NCBI GenBank assembly: GCA_043804925.1
Contig: JAZDIP010000014.1
Coordinates: 1-64,000 of the forward strand
Direction of reading: 5' to 3'
Source: ChocPot-Mid sp043804925
GTDB lineage: Bacteria; Bacteroidota; Ignavibacteria; Kapaibacteriales; UBA2268
Length of the DNA: 64,000 bases
Part shown: one piece after another, positions 51,554 to 59,679 of the stretch
Position numbering within the stretch: position 1 is the first letter of the stretch
Layout of the letters: each line of letters opens with the position of its first letter
Position numbers and translations under genes: made by a program
The notes under the pieces: generated by a model
What the model was told of the DNA's origin: nothing
Databases searched by the model: none
The model's input: only the letters and a program-made list of their open reading frames with translations

Positions 51554-52117
51554 TCAATTATACATCTCTTTATAATTTGGCTCAATTATAGTTTTAATCT
51601 TTTGTTTTGCCCTGAATACCCGTTTCCGTGCATTTTCCGGTGTTATGTTGCAAACATCTGCTATTTCCTCATAACTCAAACCATCATAAAGCCGTAGGAC
51701 AAGCGGTTCGCGGTATTCAAATTCTATAAGTTCCATTGCTGTCCGGATTAGATTGAATATTTCCTTTTGCTCGTGTTCTTCTTCGCCGTTTATCGTCATA
51801 TGGAACTCTTCCAAACCGATAGTTTCCCTTTTATCTCGCTTGGCATTTAAGCAAAGATTCCGGGCAATTGTAATCAAAAAGCCCTGAATCGAACCTTCGT
51901 GCAAACTTGCGTCAACTTTTTGATAGAACTTCACAAATGTCTCCTGAAATATATCCTCTGCTTCTTCCCTATTGTTCAACACTCTCATGCAATAAGCATT
52001 TAACCTCGGGCTGTACTTGTCATAGATAATCCTGAAGGCAAAGTCAGCTTCCTGCTTGCTGCCTCCCATCATCTTGAGCAACTCATTATCAGTATATGAC
52101 AAGTAATCTTTTTTCAT
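51554..52117 (-). CDS. ECF-type RNA polymerase sigma factor
   Basis: 187 residues. Region 2: IIYDKYSPRLNAYCMRVLNNREEAEDIFQETFVKFY (about 28-63). Region 4: MELIEFEYREPLVLRLYDGLSYEEIADVCNITPENARKRVFRAKQKIK. A short Glu-rich link (NGEEEHEQKE) joins them. It is closely similar in layout to the sigma factor at 7064-7633, and each is followed by an anti-sigma-barrel gene, so they are paralogous signalling pairs. The start MKKDYLSYTDNELLKMMGG resembles MKKDLSKYNDKQLYLLVKTG of the other. Confidence 0.9.
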   Translation of the reverse strand: MKKDYLSYTDNELLKMMGGSKQEADFAFRIIYDKYSPRLNAYCMRVLNNREEAEDIFQETFVKFYQKVDASLHEGSIQGFLITIARNLCLNAKRDKRETIGLEEFHMTINGEEEHEQKEIFNLIRTAMELIEFEYREPLVLRLYDGLSYEEIADVCNITPENARKRVFRAKQKIKTIIEPNYKEMYN

Positions 52118-52238
52118 TTATTTAACAATTAACCTTAATCTTTATATATATTTACACAAAAAAAGCAAAAATGTTCCAAAAAAACTAAAAATATTTTAAT
52201 TAAAGTTATTTAATGAATAATTTTACAAATATTTTTTT

Positions 52239-52297
52239 GTCATTCCAGCGAAAGCAGGAACCTATTTATTTTGTCATTCCAGCGAAAGCTGGAATCC
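52239..52297. repeat. Two GTCATTCC...GGAA(T)CC palindromes upstream of the GIY-YIG gene
   Basis: Copies at 52239-52262 and 52273-52297, each GTCATTCCAGCGAAAGC followed by AGGAACC or TGGAATCC; they form hairpins. The downstream pair at 52635-52711 is in the opposite orientation. Confidence 0.85.
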
Positions 52298-52313
52298 ATA
52301 AACGTCATTGAAA

Positions 52314-52601
52314 ATGAAACAATTTTACGTTTATATATTAGCCAGTAAAAAAAATGGAACTCTTTATACCGGAGTTACCAATGATATAATCAGGCGCATC
52401 TATGAGCATAAAAATGATATCAATGATGGATTCACAAAAAAATATCAGGTATATAACCTTGTCTATTATGAAATCTTTAATGATAGTTATGAAGCTATCG
52501 TAAGAGAGAAAAGAATCAAAACTTGGAAAAGACAATGGAAAATCGAACTCATTGAAAAAAACAATCCGGATTGGAAAGATTTGTACAATGAATTGATTTG
52601 A
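52314..52601 (+). CDS. Single-domain GIY-YIG endonuclease
   Basis: 95 residues from ATG 52314 (TTG 52308 possible). FYVYILASKKNGTLYTGVTNDIIRRIYEH carries the GIY-YIG core (YVY...LYTGVT) and the catalytic Arg of DIIRRIYEH; REKRIKTWKR supplies the catalytic Glu; the end KIELIEKNNPDWKDL is typical of the UPF0213/Ssn-like group. Some members cut single-stranded DNA at genome-specific short repeats (reported for a Neisseria enzyme). The gene is tightly bracketed by inverted GTCATTCC palindromes, which are therefore plausible substrates. It stands alone between the ECF sigma gene and a dnaJ-like gene, 190-196 bases from each, in keeping with insertion. Confidence 0.85.
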   Translation: MKQFYVYILASKKNGTLYTGVTNDIIRRIYEHKNDINDGFTKKYQVYNLVYYEIFNDSYEAIVREKRIKTWKRQWKIELIEKNNPDWKDLYNELI

Positions 52602-52634
52602 ACTTAGTATTCTAATAAATTTGAAAAAAACTAT

Positions 52635-52711
52635 GGATTCCGGCTTTCGCCGGAATGACAGCAGTACGCAAAATATTGGATTCCTGCTTTCACCGGAATG
52701 ACAGCAGTACG
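52635..52711. repeat. Two GGATTCC...GGAATGACAGCAGTACG palindromes downstream of the GIY-YIG gene
   Basis: Copies at 52635-52668 and 52678-52711 with arms ATTCCGGC/GCCGGAAT and ATTCCTGC/..CCGGAAT; both end in GACAGCAGTACG, a tail absent upstream. Confidence 0.85.
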
Positions 52712-52791
52712 TAAAATAAATGACATTTAAATAAATAATAAAAAATCATACTGTCCGTAATCCAATTATCAATTAAAAATGGTAACAAAAA

Positions 52792-53721
52792 ATGGAATTT
52801 AAAGACTATTATAAAATATTAGGTGTTTCCAAAACAGCTTCTGCTGATGAAATTAAGAAAGCATATAGAAAACTGGCTTTGAAGTATCATCCCGATAAAA
52901 ATAAGGAAAACAAGGAAGCCGAGGCCAAATTTAAAGAAATCAGTGAAGCTTACGAAGTATTGAAAGACTCTGAAAAGAGAGCCAAATACGACAATTTAGG
53001 TTCGTCGTACAGCAGGTATCGTCAAACCGGTGGCAATGCTAATGATTTTAACTGGAATGATTGGTTCTCTTCATCTCAAAGGGGGAGAGGCAGTTCTTCC
53101 TTTGGAGATATGTTCGATTCTCATTCGGGTGGAGTATCAGATTTTTTTGAAAATATTTTTGGCGGCGGCTATTCAAGGAAATCGGGTTTCAAACAAAGAC
53201 CACAAAAGGGTAAGGATTTATATGCAAACATTGAAATATCTCTCGATGATGCTTTCCATGGAGGACATGTATTATTAAGTGTCAATGGAAACAAGATTGA
53301 TATAAAAACAAAACCCGGGATGAAAGACGGCCAGCAGTTAAGATTGTCGGGAAAAGGCGAAGCAGGATTTTATGGGGGTCCTTATGGTGATTTGATATTG
53401 ACTGTGAAAATAAGACCTCATTCGAAATTTGAAAGGAAAGATAACGATTTATATACGGATTTGGATATAAATTTATACGATGCAGTTCTTGGCGGAACTG
53501 CAAGGATTGACACATTTACAGGGAAATTGGACATTAAGATACCAGCCGGAACAAGCTCAGGTAAATTGCTTAAGATAAAAGGCCAGGGTATGCCTGATTA
53601 TAATAATCCGAAAAATAAAGGTGATTTATTTATAAGGATTCATATAATTGTTCCCGAAAAATTATCCGAAAAAGAAAAAACACTTTTTCTCGAACTCAAA
53701 AACCTTCTTTCAAAAAGGTAA
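52792..53721 (+). CDS. cbpA: DnaJ-family co-chaperone of CbpA type
   Basis: 309 residues. J domain at the N-terminus: DYYKILGVSKTASADEIKKAYRKLALKYHPDKNKENKEAEAKFKEI with the HPD motif that stimulates DnaK. A Gly/Phe/Ser-rich region (about 75-130) follows. There is no CxxCxGxG zinc finger. The C-terminal substrate-binding region (KGKDLYANIEISLDDAFHGG, IKTKPGMKDGQQLRLSGKGEAG, DLYTDLDINLYDAVLGGTARI, KIPAGTSSGKLLKIKGQGMP) is complete, which is the CbpA (type II) layout. It probably assists DnaK under stress. Confidence 0.92.
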   Translation: MEFKDYYKILGVSKTASADEIKKAYRKLALKYHPDKNKENKEAEAKFKEISEAYEVLKDSEKRAKYDNLGSSYSRYRQTGGNANDFNWNDWFSSSQRGRGSSSFGDMFDSHSGGVSDFFENIFGGGYSRKSGFKQRPQKGKDLYANIEISLDDAFHGGHVLLSVNGNKIDIKTKPGMKDGQQLRLSGKGEAGFYGGPYGDLILTVKIRPHSKFERKDNDLYTDLDINLYDAVLGGTARIDTFTGKLDIKIPAGTSSGKLLKIKGQGMPDYNNPKNKGDLFIRIHIIVPEKLSEKEKTLFLELKNLLSKR

Positions 53722-53757
53722 GTTCTAATTTCCACTTTTAAGAATCGGCAGAGTTTT

Positions 53758-53825
53758 GTCATTCTGTATAAATAAAAAGGGAGTGAAGAATCAAGTACTC
53801 GAGTTACTGTTGGATTCCTCACTCC
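53758..53825. repeat. GTCATTCTG / GGAGTGAAGAATC...GGATTCCTCACTCC inverted repeat
   Basis: GGAGTGAAGAATC (53780-53792) pairs with GGATTCCTCACTCC (53812-53825), between the convergent dnaJ-like and Omp28-like genes. It may act as a two-way terminator and is related to 1989-2026. Confidence 0.55.
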
Positions 53826-53871
53826 GTTATAATTCTTTAAAATAAAATTAAATTTATTTTCATCAATTCCT

Positions 53872-56331
53872 TTACTTAATAATTACTAACGGCTCAATAT
53901 ATTGTTTTCCGTTAATCTCTGCTTTGATATAGTATGTTCCATTTGCCAAATCAGTTAAATCAATTAACAATTCACTTGATTTATTAAATGATACGGAAAT
54001 ATCCTGTAATTTATTGCCTGTAATTCCGAAAACGGAAATTTTTATATCATTATTTTGTAATTGATAGGAATTGAGTACTAATCTTGTTTCTCCCGATGTT
54101 GGATTCGGATAAATCCTGAACATATCATTTTTATAACTAATTTCAGGAATTTCGGTAGTTCCGGCAGAACCGACGATGTCAAGGGTTATATCCGGATTCA
54201 TCGTTGCATTGGAAGTTATATTCAAAGATGCCTTATAGTTTTGAGTAGCTATGGGTTTGAATTTCACAAGGAAGTTTTTATACTTACCTGTGCTTATTGT
54301 TAATGGCAATGGATTTGAATTGTCAATTTCAAAAGCATAGGCATCCATTCCGTCAATTGAGATATCAGATATTGTTAGATCTTCCTCACTCGGATTAAAC
54401 ATAACTACAGGCAATGTTTTTTCCTCGTTAATAAGAACATATTCATAATCTAAGGTGCCCTGATTCAAATCAAGTTCAGGACCTGTGTTATCAAGCCATT
54501 TCATAATATTAGTGATTAAGTTCTGTCTTGAAGCAGCATTGACTATAACATAAGGATTTAATCCCATTAGCACAGACCTTGTGTTTTCATGCCTAACACG
54601 AACTGCAAAAATTGCATCTTTTCCTTTTATATCTGATGTGTCACGAACACTATTGATTGTTTGAACTTTTTTTCCGTCATTTGTGAAATGGAGAATAGGT
54701 CTAACATTTTCTACATCTGTAATTTTTAAAAGGTTGACCAGATATTGAATAAGATTACCCTCGGTTTTTACACCAAAATCCTGAGAAATCGGGTCTCCGC
54801 CAACACCGGAAAGCCAAACTCTATTAGGAGCTTGACCAAGTCCAATTAAAGAATACCCAATGGCTTCAACTCCGAATAAACCCAATCCACCATAATTGTT
54901 AAGGTATGAACCACAAAGGTGACCGCAAATAAATAGTTTTTTACCATCATTTATATCTGCTAATATAGCATCAACATCTGCTTGAGAAAATACATCAAAG
55001 GTGCCGGTATTCCAAACGACATGGCTTTTATTAACGAATTTTTCCCGATATGTTCTATAATCATTGAAAGTCAAAGAAAAGATATCCTGTAAACCGGCAG
55101 ATTGTAATTGTGAAGAAATTGAATACTTGGATTCGGATTCATTAATAATTTCAAAATTTTCAATTTCCTGAGACAAACAGGTTAAAGTTGATTTGTATGA
55201 TTTTATTATTTCGGTATTTGTTTCTAATGCTGTAAGTATAGCATCCCCAAAACCCAAAGTTGAACCGGGTGTTATTTGGGCTATAATAGTTGTGCTGTCT
55301 CCGGGTAGAACCGAAACAGTATTTGTAGCAGGTTGAACAATACCAACAGTCCAATCGTCAGGTGTTCTTGAAGTTTTTTCAACGGATAAATTAAAAGTAA
55401 TTTCCTGATTCGAAATGTTTTTCAAAATAAAATCTTTACTAAAGCTTTCACCTTGTGGTTTAACATCAAAATCTGAACTGGTTGACGATAAAATAGCTGT
55501 TGGATATATAATAGGTACACTTATTTCAATACCCGTATGGATGGTTTTATTATCATCATTAGTAACAAAAAAGGCAAGTTGAAAATCGCTTCCTATTGAC
55601 TCAACTCTGTCAGTTATTTTATAATTATACGTTTTTGTGATAAATGTTCCCTGGGCAGTTGTACTGATAACCTCACCCCATTGTCCTGTAATCATATCGC
55701 GCATAATATGATTATGAACATAATTTTCACCACCTAATGAACCACCCTGATAACCTATAAATCCGCTTTCAAGCAATACAACATTAAGTTTATGAGTTTG
55801 TCCTGCATTAGCAGTATAGTACAATTCAACTGTTATTTGTAAGCTGTCTACACCTATTCGAGTTACGGCAGCACCAATGTTAACAGGAGAATATGCATCG
55901 TTTAAGATTTCATTTGCTGCTGTTTCCCATCCACTCCTGTGTAAAGCCAACGTATTAGCTATGCTATCCTGTTGCGAATATTTTGCACCGTGAAATATTT
56001 GCCTGTTGACTTGACCCGCAGGATAACCCTTCAATCCAGCCATATCGTCAATGGCTTCACCGTAGGGTGTCCTGAAATCAGGTTCATCGGTTCCAGCGGC
56101 AGGCACAGCATAGCCGCCCGAATGTATGTTAATTAAGACGACTCTGCACGGATTATTATCACGTAAAGCTTGACCAATTTGATGTCCGTAGGGACAGAAA
56201 CCGCAATGAATTCCCGTAAATTCCTCGAGTACGACATTTCTTGGGAGTGGGTCTGTGCTTACAAGAGTTTGAGCATACATATAATTTGATACGAATGCAA
56301 TTACCAAAAAACCAAGTAAAAACTTTTTCAT
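53872..56331 (-). CDS. Omp28-like thioredoxin-fold secreted protein with T9SS sorting domain
   Basis: 819 residues. Signal peptide MKKFLLGFLVIAFVSNYMYAQ. Residues about 30-150 match the Omp28-related domain: RNVVLEEFTGIHCGFCPYGH has a thioredoxin-like C-x-x-C, then VVLINIHSGGYAVPAAGTDEPDF and GYPAGQVNRQIF. The middle has Ig-like and ASPM-type segments (SSDFDVKPQGESFSKDFIL, MFNPSEEDLTISDISI). The C-terminus FRIYPNPTSGETRLVL ... LANGTYYIKAEINGKQYIEPLVI is a T9SS sorting domain. Probably surface exposed with possible thiol chemistry. Its upstream region (56332-56843) consists largely of an 8-bp tandem repeat. Confidence 0.83.
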   Translation of the reverse strand: MKKFLLGFLVIAFVSNYMYAQTLVSTDPLPRNVVLEEFTGIHCGFCPYGHQIGQALRDNNPCRVVLINIHSGGYAVPAAGTDEPDFRTPYGEAIDDMAGLKGYPAGQVNRQIFHGAKYSQQDSIANTLALHRSGWETAANEILNDAYSPVNIGAAVTRIGVDSLQITVELYYTANAGQTHKLNVVLLESGFIGYQGGSLGGENYVHNHIMRDMITGQWGEVISTTAQGTFITKTYNYKITDRVESIGSDFQLAFFVTNDDNKTIHTGIEISVPIIYPTAILSSTSSDFDVKPQGESFSKDFILKNISNQEITFNLSVEKTSRTPDDWTVGIVQPATNTVSVLPGDSTTIIAQITPGSTLGFGDAILTALETNTEIIKSYKSTLTCLSQEIENFEIINESESKYSISSQLQSAGLQDIFSLTFNDYRTYREKFVNKSHVVWNTGTFDVFSQADVDAILADINDGKKLFICGHLCGSYLNNYGGLGLFGVEAIGYSLIGLGQAPNRVWLSGVGGDPISQDFGVKTEGNLIQYLVNLLKITDVENVRPILHFTNDGKKVQTINSVRDTSDIKGKDAIFAVRVRHENTRSVLMGLNPYVIVNAASRQNLITNIMKWLDNTGPELDLNQGTLDYEYVLINEEKTLPVVMFNPSEEDLTISDISIDGMDAYAFEIDNSNPLPLTISTGKYKNFLVKFKPIATQNYKASLNITSNATMNPDITLDIVGSAGTTEIPEISYKNDMFRIYPNPTSGETRLVLNSYQLQNNDIKISVFGITGNKLQDISVSFNKSSELLIDLTDLANGTYYIKAEINGKQYIEPLVIIK

Positions 56332-56473
56332 AAAGTTTCCTCCTTATTTATGTAAAAAATTAGTTCTAATTTATTTTAATTACTAAATTTAAGGAATATT
56401 AATTTTTTTATCAAATCTTTTTTTTGCTAGTCGTGTTGTCTGATATCCGTTTTAGGCATTCTGTTGTTCAGTA

Positions 56474-56868
56474 ATTCGGTATTTCTGTCCTTCAGTCATT
56501 CAGTCATTCAGTCCTTCAGTCCTTCGGTCCTTCGGTCCTTCGGTCCTTCGGTCCTTCGGTCCTTCAGTCCTTCAGTCCTTCAGTCCTTCGGTCCTTCAGA
56601 CCTTCGGTCCTTCGGTCCTTCGGTCCTTCGGTCCTTCGGTCCTTCGGTCCTTCGGTCCTTCAGTCCTTCAGTCCTTCGGTCCTTCAGTCCTTCGGTCCTT
56701 CGGTCCTTCGGTCCTTCAGTCCTTCAGTCCTTCAGTCCTTCGGTCCTTCAGTCCTTCAGTCCTTCAGTCCTTCGGTCCTTCAGTCCTTCGGTCCTTCGGT
56801 CTTTCGGTCATTCAGTCCTTCTGTCCTTCTGACCTCCGCTCCTTCAGTCCTTCGGTTCTTCGATTTCC
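56474..56868. repeat. 8-bp tandem repeat CCTTC(A/G)GT, about 40 copies
   Basis: Nearly perfect tandem array; units differ mostly at one base (CCTTCGGT or CCTTCAGT) with a few CATTCAGT and CCTTCTGT at the edges. It lies between the L,D-transpeptidase 3' end, whose last codons and stop it supplies, and the promoter region of the Omp28-like gene. The remaining 56332-56463 is AT-rich with no clear feature. Confidence 0.9.
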
Positions 56869-57989
56869 CTATACTGATTTGCCTCTTCCAGTTTTCGTTT
56901 CTTCTCTTCAGCGGCTTGCTTTCGCCTTCTTTCGGCATTGTAATTTTTTGTTTTGATTAAGTTAACATGAGGACGAATTATTCCCATTGCCCTTAAAGTA
57001 TCTTCTGCATGGATATACCTTTTTAAGCCGCCGGGAAGATTCCATCTTGAGCTTTCAGGTATCTGGCACAAGGGAATTAAAGCCCATTCGACAGCCATTG
57101 GGTCTTTGGGCAGTTCCAACAAAGTGTCTTTGTTTGATTTAAGTTCAAGCCAAGGTCCGCCTCTTTTACGTGAGAAGTCAAAGTAATCTATAATGATAAC
57201 GGGTGTTCCCGATAGCGGAATTACCCTTCTGTTTGAATCAAGTCTATATCCTCTTCCCCAGTAAAACAGCCATTTTGCATCATCCATAAACTGACGGCAA
57301 CATGAGTGCGAAACAGGTCTGCCGGGCATTGTGAACTGATGGAAAGCACTGCCTGCATTTGAATGAAAATTAAAGTTGTATGGCATAATCCAATTACTGT
57401 CGAGGGATGAACGGTGTTCTCTTTCTTTCCATGCCAGTGAATATCTTCCCGGATAGGTCTGTGTTGATTCTTTGCCTGTGTTTGTTGCTGCGAACCTGAC
57501 TAATCTGCCGTATTCATAAGCTGCATAAACTTGGAAAGCATTTGATACAATAATGATTTTATGGATATGCCTTGCCTCCCAGTAAAATGCAGGGAAAATC
57601 GAATAAGCCCTTTGGTCCGAAATGAATGTGTCGGGTATTACCAGCTTCTCCCCGGCACGTAAATAAATCAGTTCTTCTCTATGCAATGTTCTGAAAGTTT
57701 TGTTTTTTGACCAATTATTTCCGTCATAAAGATATTCCCTGTAGATTTCATTTCTATGGTCTTTATCACGAATCATTGAATGATTGTATTTAATGAACGG
57801 GAATGTATCGTGTATTGCAATTGCTTCAGCTTTGAGCATTTCATCGGTTTGTTCGAACGTCAATGTATCCGCTTCGATAGCAGCATAGCTATTGTCAAAA
57901 AAATCACAAGCTGTGAACAATAGAATATTGGACAAAAGCAAAATTGAGATTACAAATGTATATAATGGATTATATCCCGTTTTTATCAT
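56844..57989 (-). CDS. L,D-transpeptidase-like lipoprotein (YkuD fold, variant motif)
   Basis: 381 residues. Lipobox LLFTAC gives Cys 28 as the lipid-bearing residue. REELIYLRAGEKLVIPD (about 104-120) resembles a LysM-like or linker segment; IIIVSNAFQVYAAYEYGRLVRFAATNTGK starts the YkuD domain, and FHQFTMPGRPVSHSCCRQFMDDAKWL holds the catalytic His 217 and Cys 230. The usual S-H-G-C-I-R reads S-H-S-C-C-R. The enzyme would cross-link peptidoglycan or attach proteins to it. The basic coiled-coil C-terminus ends in EEPKD, the last codons coming from the 8-bp repeat. Confidence 0.8.
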   Translation of the reverse strand: MIKTGYNPLYTFVISILLLSNILLFTACDFFDNSYAAIEADTLTFEQTDEMLKAEAIAIHDTFPFIKYNHSMIRDKDHRNEIYREYLYDGNNWSKNKTFRTLHREELIYLRAGEKLVIPDTFISDQRAYSIFPAFYWEARHIHKIIIVSNAFQVYAAYEYGRLVRFAATNTGKESTQTYPGRYSLAWKEREHRSSLDSNWIMPYNFNFHSNAGSAFHQFTMPGRPVSHSCCRQFMDDAKWLFYWGRGYRLDSNRRVIPLSGTPVIIIDYFDFSRKRGGPWLELKSNKDTLLELPKDPMAVEWALIPLCQIPESSRWNLPGGLKRYIHAEDTLRAMGIIRPHVNLIKTKNYNAERRRKQAAEEKKRKLEEANQYREIEEPKD

Positions 57990-58060
57990 TACACATTCAA
58001 AAAAATAAATACAAAAATATAAATTATTTGAATTATAGCAATTATTATGCTAAATTTTTC

Positions 58061-58100
58061 TGTTGAACGTGAAACAGCGAAACGTGAAACAGCGAAACGT
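58061..58100. promoter_or_regulatory. parS-like site cluster
   Basis: TGTTGAACGTGAAACA (58061-58076) differs from the conserved parS TGTTTCACGTGAAACA at two positions. A second half-site ACGTGAAACA follows at 58082-58091 and a weaker AACGTAAAA after it, in a 15-base period. It lies 735 bases upstream of parA. Confidence 0.55.
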
Positions 58101-58213
58101 AAAATGAGGACAGGAAGACTGATATTTTCTTTATAAACTTTAAAACTCATTAAACTCATTAAACTGATTTTGTTTATTTTTGTACCTTAGAAATTTACAA
58201 TAATGGAAAAGCA

Positions 58214-58765
58214 ATGATAAAAAAATGGGATACAATTAGTGAACGCTTAGTTGGAAATTTTAAAATATTCGATTTATCCTGGATAAAAAGACGGCACCCC
58301 GATAACAACAAAGAAAGCGAGTTTGTCGTCTTGAAATCAGCACAATGGGTTAATATTATACCTATTACGGAACAGGGAAATGTCGTTCTTATCGAACAAT
58401 ACCGGCATGGAACTGATGAAATAACTCTTGAAGTTCCGGGAGGTCTCGTAGAAAAAGGTGAGGAGTCAAGGATTGCCGCAGAAAGAGAATGCTTGGAGGA
58501 AACGGGTTTTTCCGGAAAAGATGATGCCCTTTTATTAGGTGAAAATATTCCAAATCCTGCATTCTTGACTAACACCTGCCATTCTTATGTATGGTTTGAC
58601 TGCAAAAAAATATCCGGGCAAAAACTTGATGGTCATGAGGATATTAAAGTGATTGAAGTCCCTTTGGCAGATATTAAAGATATGATACTTAAAGGTAAAA
58701 TAAAACATTCATTGGTGTTGACTGCTTTTTTCTTTTATTTTTTACAGTATCCGGATATAAAATAA
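58214..58765 (+). CDS. Nudix hydrolase (ADP-ribose pyrophosphatase type)
   Basis: 183 residues. The Nudix box is intact: GGLVEKGEESRIAAERECLEETGF fits G-x5-E-x7-R-E-U-x-E-E-x-G-U (about 76-99). The N-terminal part (VVLKSAQWVNIIPITEQGNVVLIEQYRHG, then TDEITLEVPGG) and the region after the box (PNPAFLTNTCHSYVWFDC) fit ADP-ribose/NDP-sugar pyrophosphatases of the NudF/TrgB group. It cleaves nucleoside diphosphate sugars to AMP and sugar phosphate. It is 45 bases before parA and on the same strand. Confidence 0.88.
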   Translation: MIKKWDTISERLVGNFKIFDLSWIKRRHPDNNKESEFVVLKSAQWVNIIPITEQGNVVLIEQYRHGTDEITLEVPGGLVEKGEESRIAAERECLEETGFSGKDDALLLGENIPNPAFLTNTCHSYVWFDCKKISGQKLDGHEDIKVIEVPLADIKDMILKGKIKHSLVLTAFFFYFLQYPDIK

Positions 58766-58810
58766 TTTCTGTATATTACATATTTTATTTGTAACAAGAT
58801 TAAAGAATTT

Positions 58811-59581
58811 ATGGGCAAGATAATAGCAGTAGCAAATCAAAAGGGTGGAGTAGGTAAAACGACGACAGCGGTCAATTTGTCGGCTTCTTTAGCCGCAGCT
58901 GAAAATTCGGTATTGTTGGTGGATATTGACCCTCAGGCAAATACATCTAACGGCGTTGGAATTGATTCGAGAAACCTTGACAATACAATTTATGAAGTTT
59001 TAGTTAATGGTTTGGAACCTGAGAAAGCAATAATGACTACTTTAATGCCTTTTCTTGAACTGATGCCTTCACATATTAATTTAGTAGGTGCTGAAATTGA
59101 AATGGTTACCAAGCCGGACAGGGAACTGGTATTAAAAAGCATATTGGAGCATTTAAAAAGTAAGTATAAATATATTATTATTGATTGTCCACCTTCTCTT
59201 GGTTTATTAACGTTGAATGCTCTTTCCGCAGCTGATTCGGTTTTAATACCCGTTCAATGCGAATATTATGCTTTGGAAGGTTTGGGACAATTGCTAAATA
59301 CAATATCAATCGTAAGGTACAGATTAAATCCGAAACTATCTATCGAAGGAGTTTTGTTGACTATGTATGACTCGAGATTGCGTCTTTCGAATCAGGTGGT
59401 GGATGAAGTAAGAAAACATTTTGACAATAGAGTATTTAATACTGTTATTAGCAGAAACGTGAGAATCTCAGAAGCTCCAAGTCATGGCAAACCTGTTTTG
59501 CTCTATGACGCACTTTGTTCAGGTTCAAAGAATTATCTGGATTTGGCGGCTGAAATAATATTAAGGAATCCGGATATTTAG
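58811..59581 (+). CDS. parA: Chromosome partitioning ATPase ParA
   Basis: 256 residues, the short chromosomal form (Soj-like) without an N-terminal HTH. Deviant Walker A QKGGVGKTTTAVNL (about 9-22), A' motif LLVDIDPQANTSNGVG, Walker B YIIIDCPPSLGLLTLNAL. Works with ParB on parS to segregate the origin. The gap to parB carries six tandem 9-base repeats starting just after the stop. Linkage to a parS-like site at 58061 supports the call. Confidence 0.96.
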   Translation: MGKIIAVANQKGGVGKTTTAVNLSASLAAAENSVLLVDIDPQANTSNGVGIDSRNLDNTIYEVLVNGLEPEKAIMTTLMPFLELMPSHINLVGAEIEMVTKPDRELVLKSILEHLKSKYKYIIIDCPPSLGLLTLNALSAADSVLIPVQCEYYALEGLGQLLNTISIVRYRLNPKLSIEGVLLTMYDSRLRLSNQVVDEVRKHFDNRVFNTVISRNVRISEAPSHGKPVLLYDALCSGSKNYLDLAAEIILRNPDI

Positions 59582-59583
59582 TT

Positions 59584-59637
59584 GTAAAGTTTGTAAAGTT
59601 TGTAAAGTTTGTAAAGTTCGTAAAGTTTGTAAAGTTT
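59584..59637. repeat. Six tandem 9-base units GTAAAGTTT between parA and parB
   Basis: Five identical units and one ending in C, starting two bases after the parA stop and ending 42 bases before parB. Confidence 0.9.
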
Positions 59638-59679
59638 AATTATGGTTGAATGTTATAAGTAAAAAAGATATTGAGCATT

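Noticed and set aside
56464..56832. 122-residue protein of SFSPSVLRSFGP repeats
   Set aside because: It is just the translation of the 8-bp tandem repeat, without a ribosome site or non-repeat sequence.
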